DNA from: a virus
Length of the DNA stretch: 27,792 nucleotides
Virus record (IMG/VR): IMGVR_UViG_3300002835_000879
Location: 1-27,792 of that record
Strand: one strand, 5' to 3'
The position numbers were made by a program, and so were the translations under genes. How positions within the stretch are numbered: position 1 is the first letter of the stretch; each line of letters opens with the position of its first letter. Of this stretch, positions 15,055 to 21,973 are shown one piece after another. Under the pieces are notes generated by a model. That model worked only from the letters and a program-made list of their open reading frames with translations. It was not told the DNA's origin and ran no database searches.

Positions 15055-17055
15055 ATGAGCGAAACTATGGACGACGACGACAAGGCCCTTGGTAGGAAGA
15101 AACCCTCTTCCGATTCTAGAACTCCTGTTCTGGATAATTTCTCCCGAGACCTTAATAAACTTGCCGAGCAAGGAAAGCTCGACCCAGTAATTGGTCGGGA
15201 AAAAGAAATCGTGCGCATCGCACAGATTCTCTCTCGTAGAAAGAAGAACAACCCAATCATCTTGGGTGAACCAGGTTCGGGTAAGACCGCAATCGTGGAA
15301 GGTCTCGCTACCTTGATTGTTAATGGAAGCTGTCCCAAGAACCTCCTGGACAAACGCATCGTCACCCTTGACCTCACAGCAGTTGTTGCGGGTACAAAAT
15401 ACCGAGGTCAGTTCGAGGAGCGTCTAAAGGTTATCTTGGAGGAACTTTCTCAGAACCCCAACATCATTATCTTCATTGATGAAATCCATACCTTGATTGG
15501 TTCGGGTAACTCCTCCGGGAGCTTGGATGGTTCCAATATCTTCAAGCCCGCTTTGGCTAGAGGAGAAATCCAATGCATTGGTGCTACCACCTTGGATGAA
15601 TACCGCAAGTCATTTGAAAAAGACGGAGCTTTGGAGCGTCGCTTCCAGAAGGTGATGGTTGACCCCTCCACCGTTGCTGAGACCATTCAAATCCTCACCA
15701 ACATCCGTGACCGCTACGAGGCATTCCACAAGGTATCTTATTCGGATGAAATCATCGAATTGTGCGTGAAGCTCGCTGACCGTTACATCACCGACCGAGA
15801 ATTCCCAGACAAGGCATTTGATATCCTTGATGAAGTGGGGGCCCGCAGTCAGACCGAGCAGAAGATTCCCGAGGTAATCGAGGACCTCAAGGCAAAAGCT
15901 GCGGAAATCAAGGTCCAGAAGATGGATGTTGTTAAAAAGCAGAACTACGAGGAAGCTGCAGGCCTTCGTGATAAGGAGCGCAAGATTCTCGCCAAACTTG
16001 AAGCTGAGAAGAAGAAGTTTGAAGAAGAATCTGCAACCACTCGCATTCCAATTTCAGTTGAGCAAGTATATGATGTGGTATCCAACATGACCAAAATCCC
16101 TGTGAGCAAAATGTCAATTGATGACACCAATGCTCTAATTAACATGGACAAAGTTCTTATGGGCAAGGTCATCGGTCAAGATGAAGCGGTATCCAAGATT
16201 GTTAAATCAATCCGTAGAAATCGCATCGGCATCAAGGACCCCAACCGTCCCATCGGCTCGTTTATCTTCCTTGGCTCAACGGGTGTTGGTAAAACTCACC
16301 TGGCAAAGCAAATTGCCAAGGAGATGTTTGGTTCAGAAAGCTCCCTTATCCGTGTGGACATGAGTGAATACCAGGAAAAACATACCGTTTCTCGATTGGT
16401 GGGAGCGCCCCCAGGATACGTGGGATATGAAGAAGGTGGACAGCTGACCGAGCAGGTCAAGAACAAGCCTTATGCTGTAATCCTTTTCGATGAGGTTGAA
16501 AAAGCACACAAGGATATCTTTTCGATTTTGCTTCAGATTCTCGATGACGGTCACGCAACCGATTCATTGGGACGCAAAATCAACTTCAAGAACACCTTGA
16601 TTATTATGACAACAAACTTGGGAGTTAAGAAATTGATGGATTTCGGCTCCGGGATTGGTTTTTCTTCCAATAAGTATTCAAACGAGGAAGCGAAAAAACA
16701 AATTCTGATGAAGGAAATGAAGAACTTCTTCTCCCCTGAGTTCATTAACCGCATCGACGATACGATTGTCTTCCAGACCCTCTCGGAAGATAACATCGAG
16801 AAAATCGTCGGTTTGGAACTCGAGAAGCTCTCCAAGCGATTGGGTGAGATGAAATATAAGATTGTAATGGATAAAACCGTTCCCGAATACATCGCAAAAG
16901 TTGGATTCGACCAGGTTTACGGAGCACGCCCAATCAAACGTGCCATCCAGGACAAAATCGAGGACTTCCTATCTGAGCTTATCTTAATTGGCAAAATCAA
17001 AGAGAACCGAAAATACACCATCAAGGTGGTGGATGAACAGGTGAAAATCTCTTAA
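15055..17055 (+). CDS. clpC: ClpC-like AAA+ unfoldase lacking the N domain
   Basis: 666 residues; host ClpC is about 810-850 because it has an N-terminal adaptor domain, absent here. NBD1 starts near residue 25: Walker A GEPGSGKT (about 75-82), Walker B IIIFIDEIHT (about 143-152). The middle region holds a ClpC/UVR-type hairpin, NYEEAAGLRDKE (about 300). NBD2: Walker A GSTGVGKT, pore loop GYVGYEEGG, Walker B VILFDEVEKAH, sensor residues in IIMTTNLG, and GARPIKRAI near the end. FGSGIGFSS (about 540) places an IGF tripeptide where Clp unfoldases contact ClpP. It should unfold proteins and feed host ClpP. Codon use is richer in C/G-ending codons than neighbours, suggesting transfer or strong expression. 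Start ATG 15055 fits the promoter; 15067 is an alternative. Confidence 0.93.
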   Translation: MSETMDDDDKALGRKKPSSDSRTPVLDNFSRDLNKLAEQGKLDPVIGREKEIVRIAQILSRRKKNNPIILGEPGSGKTAIVEGLATLIVNGSCPKNLLDKRIVTLDLTAVVAGTKYRGQFEERLKVILEELSQNPNIIIFIDEIHTLIGSGNSSGSLDGSNIFKPALARGEIQCIGATTLDEYRKSFEKDGALERRFQKVMVDPSTVAETIQILTNIRDRYEAFHKVSYSDEIIELCVKLADRYITDREFPDKAFDILDEVGARSQTEQKIPEVIEDLKAKAAEIKVQKMDVVKKQNYEEAAGLRDKERKILAKLEAEKKKFEEESATTRIPISVEQVYDVVSNMTKIPVSKMSIDDTNALINMDKVLMGKVIGQDEAVSKIVKSIRRNRIGIKDPNRPIGSFIFLGSTGVGKTHLAKQIAKEMFGSESSLIRVDMSEYQEKHTVSRLVGAPPGYVGYEEGGQLTEQVKNKPYAVILFDEVEKAHKDIFSILLQILDDGHATDSLGRKINFKNTLIIMTTNLGVKKLMDFGSGIGFSSNKYSNEEAKKQILMKEMKNFFSPEFINRIDDTIVFQTLSEDNIEKIVGLELEKLSKRLGEMKYKIVMDKTVPEYIAKVGFDQVYGARPIKRAIQDKIEDFLSELILIGKIKENRKYTIKVVDEQVKIS

Positions 17056-17058
17056 TCA

Positions 17059-17088
17059 AAAAGGGGGGGACGAAAGTCCCCCTTTTTA
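17059..17088 (+). terminator. Terminator after the Clp gene
   Basis: GGGGGAC, GAAA loop, GTCCCCC followed by TTTTTATT. It starts within 10 nt of the stop codon. Confidence 0.9.
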
Positions 17089-17098
17089 TTTACCCTTA

Positions 17099-17106
17099 TA
17101 TTTATC
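17099..17106 (+). promoter_or_regulatory. TATTTATC motif upstream of leader-helix gene
   Basis: TATTTATC, 14 nt before ATG 17121 and just past the Clp terminator. Part of the recurrent candidate late-promoter set. Confidence 0.4.
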
Positions 17107-17120
17107 ATAAAAAACTAGCC

Positions 17121-17459
17121 ATGGGTAAAGTTGTAAAACTAACAGAAGGGGACCTGGAGAATATCATTCGCAAAATCATTAGCGAACAAGAAACAATCAA
17201 TCTCCCATCAAAAGGTCTCAAACCAGTTATTGAGCCACAAAAAATAGCTCAAATCAAATCACAAGCGGATGCTCTAGCAAAAGATACTGAAATGATTAAG
17301 CAAGTTCTTGAAACTCTTAAAAGATTTGACCCAGAAGCTTACTACATGCTCACCCGTGGAGATGACCCAATCAAAAAAACCGTCCTAGGAGACCTTATCA
17401 CCTACGGAAGTATAATCGGTATGATTTACGGAATCGTACAAGAATTAAGAGGACAATAA
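17121..17459 (+). CDS. Small leader-helix protein with hydrophobic C-terminus
   Basis: 112 residues, function unknown. The N-terminus MGKVVKLTEGDLENIIRKII then SEQ is close to that of the next gene (KVIRLSESDL...IEKVIQEQ), an N-terminal motif I have seen on many unrelated phage proteins. It contains an I-I-S-E site. The middle is helical (QIKSQADALAKDTEMIKQVL). The C-terminus, VLGDLITYGSIIGMIYGIV, is hydrophobic and may be a membrane or packing helix. It is followed after 3 nt by the next gene, so the two are co-transcribed. Confidence 0.7.
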   Translation: MGKVVKLTEGDLENIIRKIISEQETINLPSKGLKPVIEPQKIAQIKSQADALAKDTEMIKQVLETLKRFDPEAYYMLTRGDDPIKKTVLGDLITYGSIIGMIYGIVQELRGQ

Positions 17460-17462
17460 TTT

Positions 17463-17942
17463 ATGAAAAAAGTAATCAGACTATCTGAATCAGACCTTGT
17501 GAACCTTATCGAAAAAGTAATCCAAGAACAAGCAACTCCCACAAAAACCCCCCAGGAGTGCGCAATGCTTAGAAAGAAAAGCGAAAAGAATAAAATGCGT
17601 GCCCAAAGAGTAATCTCATTTGCTCCAAAACAACTCCGCGATATTATCTCAAAAGCATTCGACGCTGGAGTAAAACAAGGACCCGAAGCATTCAAAAGCG
17701 CACTTCCAATGGAAGGAAGACAAGCTCTTGAGAAAAAACTCAAGTCAATTAAAAAACCAAAAACAGATTCTGAACTCGAACAGCTAATCTCAGCAGCTCA
17801 ATCAGAAGCATCAAACATCCAAGAACAAGTAAAATCTTGGCTAGGTCTGTTTATCAATATCGGCATGCTTTTAATGGTGCTTATGGTATTGATTATCATC
17901 ATCCGTGGAGCAGATGGTGACATCGCTGGATACTGCGGATAA
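17463..17942 (+). CDS. Leader-helix protein with C-terminal membrane segment
   Basis: 159 residues, function unknown. The leader MKKVIRLSESDLVNLIEKVI then QEQ matches the preceding gene. The central region is a basic helical domain with KQLRDIISKAFDAGVKQG and LEKKLKSIKKPKTDSELEQL. Near the C-terminus, WLGLFINIGMLLMVLMVLII is a strong transmembrane helix before a short RGADGDIAGYCG tail. A protein carried in the virion and inserted into the host membrane on infection is one possibility; a lysis or superinfection role is another. Neither is shown. Confidence 0.7.
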   Translation: MKKVIRLSESDLVNLIEKVIQEQATPTKTPQECAMLRKKSEKNKMRAQRVISFAPKQLRDIISKAFDAGVKQGPEAFKSALPMEGRQALEKKLKSIKKPKTDSELEQLISAAQSEASNIQEQVKSWLGLFINIGMLLMVLMVLIIIIRGADGDIAGYCG

Positions 17943-17965
17943 AAAATACAAATACACTGTCTGAG

Positions 17966-17998
17966 CCCTCCCTGTAAAAAGGGGGGGTTTATTTTTTA
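17966..17998 (+). terminator. Terminator after the two leader-helix genes
   Basis: CCCTCCCT, GTAAAA loop, AGGGGGGG (one G-U pair), then TTTATTTTTT. Confidence 0.85.
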
Positions 17999-18006
17999 AG
18001 CCAATA

Positions 18007-18014
18007 TATTTATC
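18007..18014 (+). promoter_or_regulatory. TATTTATC motif, 4 nt before ATG
   Basis: TATTTATC, AAAG, ATG at 18019, directly after the terminator at 17966-17998. Same 4-nt spacing as at 11727, 14371, 22750 and 24072. Confidence 0.55.
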
Positions 18015-18018
18015 AAAG

Positions 18019-18711
18019 ATGAAAGACCTCATTCTTAAAGTTCTTCGTGAGGAAGTAAGCAACGGAAAAGTCAAGTGCGACAACTGCGGTTGGTCGTGGA
18101 GTTTAAAAGAGGGTGGTCATGACCCTTATATTTGTCATCAGTGTAATCACAACAACGAACCAAAAAAACTCAAAGAAGATTTTAGGTTAGATTCAGGGTT
18201 GATGGATGATAATTTATACCTCACTTTTAAAAGGCTTTTAAAAAGGAGGGGGTTTACTCATCAAAATGTTTTTTCAATAGCTGAAGTTCTTGGAATTAGG
18301 CAAGTATCCAAATTTGTACAAAAATATTTGAACGAGGAGGGTATCCCGGGAATCTATAATAAAGAAAAAAATATTTTATTGGTTTGCAACAAATGTGGTT
18401 ACAGTGACTTAAAATTTTATTTTACAATTGTAGATATTGATGTCCCTAGTACCAACTTCGAGTATAACAATCAAATAGATTTATATGTTTACGTTTCAGA
18501 CCGTGGCTCTGGTGAATTTGAGAAATTTGATGGGTACACATACAAAGGCTCATTTAACCCAATAGTTTATTACGAAACTGAGGAGAATTTATATGACGCA
18601 CTTTTCGGCGCTGTAAACGATGCGATAACTTATCACTTAGACGACGAGTTAGAAAAGTATGATATTAAAGTCCGCATTGATGGGTTAGATTTTACCCGTG
18701 TGAAACCTTAA
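18019..18711 (+). CDS. Zinc-ribbon protein with leader helix
   Basis: 230 residues. The leader MKDLILKVLREE contains a V-L-R-E site. A four-Cys zinc ribbon follows at about 19-50: KCDNCGWSWSLKEGGHDPYI then CHQC. A second CxxC pair (LLVCNKCGYSDLKFYF, near 120-135) has no obvious partner. The rest is alpha/beta, with many aromatic and acidic residues, and is not recognised. The CDNCGWSW...CHQC block recurs in phage proteins of unknown role, often right after a leader helix. It ends 1 nt from the convergent peptidase gene with no terminator in between. Confidence 0.7.
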   Translation: MKDLILKVLREEVSNGKVKCDNCGWSWSLKEGGHDPYICHQCNHNNEPKKLKEDFRLDSGLMDDNLYLTFKRLLKRRGFTHQNVFSIAEVLGIRQVSKFVQKYLNEEGIPGIYNKEKNILLVCNKCGYSDLKFYFTIVDIDVPSTNFEYNNQIDLYVYVSDRGSGEFEKFDGYTYKGSFNPIVYYETEENLYDALFGAVNDAITYHLDDELEKYDIKVRIDGLDFTRVKP

Positions 18712-18712
18712 G

Positions 18713-19546
18713 TTACAATGAAAACCAACTCGGCATATTAAGTTTTCCCGCTTCGAAGAAGTGCAATCGGTTACCTAATTGTTCAATCATCTTTTTACCC
18801 ATTTCGATTCCGTTAAAAACATCTTCAATTACAACATACTCTTCCTTTGAATGGTAGTCGTAATATCCAATTGAGATGTTGATGCAAGAGAAATCGAATT
18901 TACCACGAAGGGAATAAACGTCGGTATAAGGGTGAACCAAATATTCAAGGCTTTCCCCGAGTCCTTCAGCAAGAATGTTATTGCAAGTTTCAAAAAATTC
19001 GGATTCTCTATCAAATAGTCGCTGACCCCAACATAGTTCGGTGACCATCCAGTTTTCCGGAGCGTCAAATTGAATACCATAGCCAACATTGGCAAAGAAA
19101 TCTTTGTCAGCCATTTTTGAACCATGGCAACCAGTTTCTTCGGCAACAAAAAAAGCAGCTTTTACATTTGGCAAATCTGTTAAGACTTGCATACAGGCGA
19201 ATACACCGGCTTTATCGTCACCACCTATACCTGTGGGCATTCCGTGGTTATTATACGCTTTAAGAGCAAGTTTAACCTCTCCTTGGGCGTTTTGCAACAT
19301 CTCCTCCTGGACATTAATTTCATTTAGTCCATGAACGGTATCGGTATGAGCAATAACACAAGGGAAATATTCAACGTTTTCATCCGTTTGCTTGGTGGCA
19401 TAGATGTTTAACATGTCATCGATGTAATATTCGATGTTGTTTACTTTGAGCCATTCGCAAATGAGTTCAACCAACATCCCTTCTCTGTGGGTTGCTGTTG
19501 GCACGGATAGAACTTTTTTAAGTAAGTCGGTTTTTTCTTGGGTCAT
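18713..19546 (-). CDS. M20-family metallopeptidase (PepT-like)
   Basis: 277 residues, shorter than typical PepT (about 400), apparently reduced in the lid domain. Di-zinc ligand motifs are present: IAHTDTVHG (His and following Asp, about 67-75), GIGGDDKAGV (bridging Asp, about 107-116), VAEETGCHGS (catalytic Glu pair, about 134-143), an Asp in QFDAPENW, and a late His in YYDYHSKEEY. The family removes amino acids from small peptides in the cytoplasm. A GTG at 19549 precedes the ATG. The gene overlaps its upstream neighbour by about 29 nt. A phage copy beside an unfoldase and tmRNA suggests peptide recycling (inference). Confidence 0.85.
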   Translation of the reverse strand: MTQEKTDLLKKVLSVPTATHREGMLVELICEWLKVNNIEYYIDDMLNIYATKQTDENVEYFPCVIAHTDTVHGLNEINVQEEMLQNAQGEVKLALKAYNNHGMPTGIGGDDKAGVFACMQVLTDLPNVKAAFFVAEETGCHGSKMADKDFFANVGYGIQFDAPENWMVTELCWGQRLFDRESEFFETCNNILAEGLGESLEYLVHPYTDVYSLRGKFDFSCINISIGYYDYHSKEEYVVIEDVFNGIEMGKKMIEQLGNRLHFFEAGKLNMPSWFSL

Positions 19547-20951
19547 CACTAAGTATTTGCTGCAAAGATAACAAAATATCTTGTGATTCCAATTTTAATT
19601 TTTCATTTGTCATCCAATCAACAAATTCCTGGTTGGTCATTGTGTATTTTTTACCCAGCCAAGTTCTCCATTCGGAAAAGGATATTGTTCCATTCTCGTA
19701 GTCAATTTTATCAATCTTGTAAGAAGCCCCAGTGATTGGATTTTTTAATTCCCCACGATAATTCGAATTGTCAGCTATAAATTTGTAAACTCCAAGAGAT
19801 TCACGTACTCTGGGAAAGTTAATTTTATTATAAATGTCTTCCAGAATTGGTAAAACTTCTTTAGAAAACTCTTCCGTATCAAAATTATCTTCATTGAAGA
19901 ACTCGTATCTAGCTTCGTTATACCCTCTAAGTTCAAAATCCGCTTTTTCAAAAAACGAGCTCATAACATCGTGGAAGTTATAATAACTTGAATTACTTTG
20001 TATCAGAAAGGCAAAGGCATCACTCAACTTGATTCTCACTTCTCCAGTAAAAGGATTCCACCTCAACCCAGTTTGTTGTTTGACTTTTTCAAGGTTTTCC
20101 AAAATATCTTTTCTCATTGCAAGAAGACTGGCTTTGTCAGCAAATATTACCTGAGTACTTATGAAATCATACAATTCATTCTCGAACATTTTAATAAGAA
20201 TTAAATTAACTTCTCTTGCTTGCTGCTCGCTGAAATTTTCAAAATCAAAGTTTGGTTTAAAAAATTTATAAATCTTCTTGGCAAGTTCTTTGGCTTGGTT
20301 GTCTTGATAAAAATAATCTGGCAAAATAGTATTACCTTCCGCAAAATGTTCATTCAAAAGGTAATCTGCGTCGTCACCAATTTCACAATCTAAATCATCA
20401 TCTAACGCACATTTGATGTAATGCAAGTCATAATCACTTAAGAAAAAAAGTTTTTCAACCTCGTCGTCACGTTCAGAAAAATCAAACACTAATTCAGACT
20501 GGCCAAGAGGTTCTTTAATATCCACATATTCTAGAAAACGTAAACTATCAAAAATACTATCATCAACCTTACCAGTCACAAACATCCTAATTTTTTCAGC
20601 CATATAATCTGGTCTGGAGTATGTAAGTTTATTTAAGATTGTAACAAATTTTTCATCGTTAAATATTTTTTCGATAGATGAACGAACAAATTCGCCATTT
20701 TTGTCATATAAGGGGTGGAATCCCTCATTGTCACTTCTAATTAATAGAATCTTGTAGTCCCCCTTTATCGGAGAATGAACCGAAATAATATAAATTTCAC
20801 CATAAGTCATAATGGGTGAAACAAGATTGTTATAAAACTCTTCATTACACCATACCGTACCCTGAGCATCCTCACAAAAAGCTTCCTTACTGGAATATTT
20901 TGTTATCGTAGCCTCAGGATTTGAAAAAATTATCTTCTTTGCTTTTGCCAT
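19518..20951 (-). CDS. Unknown large protein with WC motif
   Basis: 477 residues, function unknown. Residues about 15-90 carry GTVWCNEEFYNNLVS, YGEIYIISVH and KGDYKILLIRSD. This resembles the GSKWCTS...GTLIYCLNKKTGDK block of the protein at 27130-27792, so the two may share a domain typical of large-phage proteins. The middle (about 150-330) is acidic and helical, and the C-terminal region includes NPITGASYKIDKIDYENGTI. No membrane segment or catalytic motif. ATG 20951 lies 5 nt from a TATTTATA motif. It is divergent from the tmRNA, whose -35-like element overlaps this gene's first codons. Confidence 0.65.
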   Translation of the reverse strand: MAKAKKIIFSNPEATITKYSSKEAFCEDAQGTVWCNEEFYNNLVSPIMTYGEIYIISVHSPIKGDYKILLIRSDNEGFHPLYDKNGEFVRSSIEKIFNDEKFVTILNKLTYSRPDYMAEKIRMFVTGKVDDSIFDSLRFLEYVDIKEPLGQSELVFDFSERDDEVEKLFFLSDYDLHYIKCALDDDLDCEIGDDADYLLNEHFAEGNTILPDYFYQDNQAKELAKKIYKFFKPNFDFENFSEQQAREVNLILIKMFENELYDFISTQVIFADKASLLAMRKDILENLEKVKQQTGLRWNPFTGEVRIKLSDAFAFLIQSNSSYYNFHDVMSSFFEKADFELRGYNEARYEFFNEDNFDTEEFSKEVLPILEDIYNKINFPRVRESLGVYKFIADNSNYRGELKNPITGASYKIDKIDYENGTISFSEWRTWLGKKYTMTNQEFVDWMTNEKLKLESQDILLSLQQILSDDPRKNRLT

Positions 20952-20974
20952 ATCAATATAAATACTTATATTTG
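20944..20974 (+). promoter_or_regulatory. Bacteroidota-type promoter of the tmRNA transcript
   Basis: TTTG (20944-20947), 19 nt, TATATTTG (20967-20974), an exact match to the TTTG / TAnnTTTG consensus. The following TAC matches the tRNA-Arg promoter. Transcription should begin near 20980, leaving a leader of about 100 nt before the mature tmRNA. Confidence 0.8.
20957..20964 (-). promoter_or_regulatory. TATTTATA motif, 5 nt before ATG
   Basis: Minus strand TATTTATA, TTGAT, ATG at 20951. It lies within the tmRNA promoter spacer, so the two divergent starts may compete. Confidence 0.5.
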
Positions 20975-20978
20975 TACT

Positions 20979-21064
20979 ATGAAATCACAGGTGGCTCCCT
21001 TAATAGTTAAGGCTGACCTTAAGCATCTGACGTAAGTCTATACAGGGGGCGAAAGTGATTTCAT
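20979..21064 (+). ncRNA. Structured leader RNA before the tmRNA
   Basis: A perfect 10-bp outer stem pairs ATGAAATCAC (20979-20988) with GTGATTTCAT (21055-21064). Across an internal loop, GCTCCC (20994-20999) pairs with GGGGGC (21045-21050). Inside, TTAAGG (21007-21012) can pair either with CCTTAA upstream (20998-21003) or CCTTAA downstream (21017-21022), two mutually exclusive hairpins. The upstream choice overlaps the GCTCCC stem. A GAC-GTAA-GTC hairpin follows. It may be a processed 5' leader, a boxB-like antitermination hairpin or a separate small RNA. No known family is recognised. Confidence 0.6.
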
Positions 21065-21066
21065 TT

Positions 21067-21076
21067 GTTCTTTGAA
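21067..21076 (+). promoter_or_regulatory. boxA-like element before the tmRNA
   Basis: GTTCTTTGAA, 6 nt before the mature tmRNA end. The identical 10-mer lies 4 nt before tRNA-Arg (22609-22618). It resembles the boxA core (TGCTCTTTAA) of rRNA leaders bound by NusB-S10, and follows a hairpin in both places. Confidence 0.45.
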
Positions 21077-21175
21077 AATAATGGGGGTGACCGGTATTGA
21101 TTGGCAGAGTTAGTCATACGGGGCATGCGGTGAGATGTTTCCTATCACCTTAATCTACGGAAGCAACAATCAAAA

Positions 21176-21241
21176 GGCGATACTTTCGCAAAACTCGAGG
21201 CAGTGGGTCTTCTCTCTGCTGAGGAAGTTACTGTAGCCTAA
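21176..21241 (+). other. tmRNA tag reading frame
   Basis: From GGC at 21176 the frame reads GDTFAKLEA... to ...SAEEVTVA and TAA at 21239-21241, 21 codons. Bacteroidota tags usually start with Gly and end in hydrophobic/Ala residues, which fits. The resume codon could instead be GCA at 21188 (17 codons) in the same frame. The TAA lies in the loop of the stem CTG/CAG plus AGCC/GGCT, as tag stops do in H5 of other tmRNAs. The other two frames give no sensible tag end. Confidence 0.65.
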
Positions 21242-21470
21242 GGCTTCAGCAACAATGGGTCGATGGACATATAACCTAGAAACAGAAGTCCCTACGGTGT
21301 GGTTTCTACCTTAAAAGGAATGGAGGTCTTGTTTGGTGTTCTACCGATTTGAGTGAACATCCCACAGTTGCTGGTAACGATGGTAAAAAGGAACCAGATA
21401 TTTCGGAGGGTTAAACAAACCCTGACCTAAGCATGTAGTCCTTTATGGGTAAACTGAGCAAGACATGGGT

Positions 21471-21663
21471 TTAAATCGAGCCCCTTCATATCGTGAGATA
21501 TGTCGAAAATCGGATGAATTCAGGGGAAGTCCTTCGGGATTATCCTGAGCCAAGCCTGGTAGGAACAGGAAGGTGCAGAGACTAGTGGGTGGTAGACGCT
21601 TCTATCGTAATACCACAATAGCGTCCGACATCTTGAAAAAGATGATGATATAGTCCACTTGTG
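21471..21663 (+). mobile_element. Group I intron in the tmRNA T-loop
   Basis: A 193-nt ribozyme without an ORF. P1: exon GGGU (21467-21470) pairs with GCCC (21480-21483), giving the U-G pair at the 5' splice site. P10: 3' exon UCGA (21664-21667) pairs with UCGA (21476-21479), immediately next to P1. The intron ends in G (21663). P2 is CATATC/GATATG with a GTGA loop. P4 TCAGG/CCTGA, P5 GTCC/GGAT with a TTCG loop, P6 CCTG/CAGG. P7 pairs GACTA (21580-21584, in GCAGAGACTAG) with TAGTC (21651-21655, in ATATAGTCC), the conserved R and S elements. P8 is CATCTT/AAGATG with a GAAA loop. Extra stems between P7 and P3' resemble P7.1/P7.2 of subgroup IA. Splicing restores the T-loop TTCGAGT. Confidence 0.92.
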
Positions 21664-21692
21664 TCGAGTCCCATCACCTCCACCCTAGATAG

Positions 21693-21716
21693 AAGCCCTT
21701 CGGGGCTTTTATCTTT
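21693..21716 (+). terminator. tmRNA terminator
   Basis: AAGCCC, TTCG tetraloop, GGGCTT, then TTATCTTTTT. Confidence 0.9.
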
Positions 21717-21723
21717 TTACCCC

Positions 21724-21751
21724 TTGACTTATAATTATTATGGATTATAAT
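21724..21751 (+). promoter_or_regulatory. TTGACT / TATAAT promoter-like pair
   Basis: TTGACT at 21724-21729, 16 nt, TATAAT at 21746-21751, 28 nt before the lipoprotein ATG. This is the E. coli-type sigma-70 pattern, not the Bacteroidota one. In AT-rich DNA it may be chance. Confidence 0.4.
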
Positions 21752-21778
21752 TCACATACTAAAACATAATTTCACAAA

Positions 21779-21955
21779 ATGAAAAACATCATCGCATCTA
21801 TTTTTGCTGTTGCAGTTTTGGCTTCTTGTGGCGGTGAGTCTGTTGAGCCAGCAGTTGAAGAAACTGTTGTCGACACCACTGTTGTTCTCGAGGAAGATAC
21901 CCTCGTGACTGAAGAAGTCGTTGAAACTGAAGGCGAAGAAGCTATGGCAGAGTAA
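21779..21955 (+). CDS. Small acidic lipoprotein
   Basis: 58 residues. A signal peptide MKNIIASIFAVAVLASC ends in a lipobox (LASC), so signal peptidase II would leave a lipidated Cys17. GG follows, then a very acidic, V/E/T-rich tail (TVVDTTVVLEEDTLVTEEVV) without Cys or other motifs. The mature protein would be about 42 residues anchored in a membrane. In phages such lipoproteins can act in superinfection exclusion or as spanin-like lysis components; nothing here decides. It has its own upstream promoter-like sequence and a strong terminator 20 nt downstream, so it is a single-gene unit, perhaps expressed early. Confidence 0.8.
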   Translation: MKNIIASIFAVAVLASCGGESVEPAVEETVVDTTVVLEEDTLVTEEVVETEGEEAMAE

Positions 21956-21973
21956 TTTTTATTATTCTCTGGC

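Larger units (their letters stand above)
21083..21684 (+). ncRNA. ssrA: tmRNA gene, interrupted by a group I intron
   Basis: The 5' end GGGGGTG pairs with CACCTCC at 21675-21681, followed by discriminator A and CC, so CCA is incomplete in the DNA. A tRNA-like 3' part is visible: CTAAGCATGTAGTCC, the T-stem ATGGG (21465-21469) with CCCAT (21670-21674). A candidate pseudoknot PK1 (GGTG/CACC with AGAT/ATCT, about 21129-21156) precedes the tag frame. The tag stop sits in the loop of an H5-like hairpin (21227-21253). The T-loop is split by a 193-nt group I intron, so the spliced RNA is about 409 nt. tmRNA rescues ribosomes stalled on broken messages and tags the nascent chain for Clp proteolysis. 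It has its own promoter and terminator. Confidence 0.93.

Noticed and set aside
15932-16933. Several minus-strand frames opposite the Clp gene
   Set aside because: Shadows caused by the more GC-rich codon use of that gene; no known motifs.
21597-21626. GACGCT/AGCGTC and GTGGTA/TACCAC as separate hairpin genes
   Set aside because: They are interleaved inside the intron between P7 and P3', where subgroup IA introns carry P7.1/P7.2 stems.
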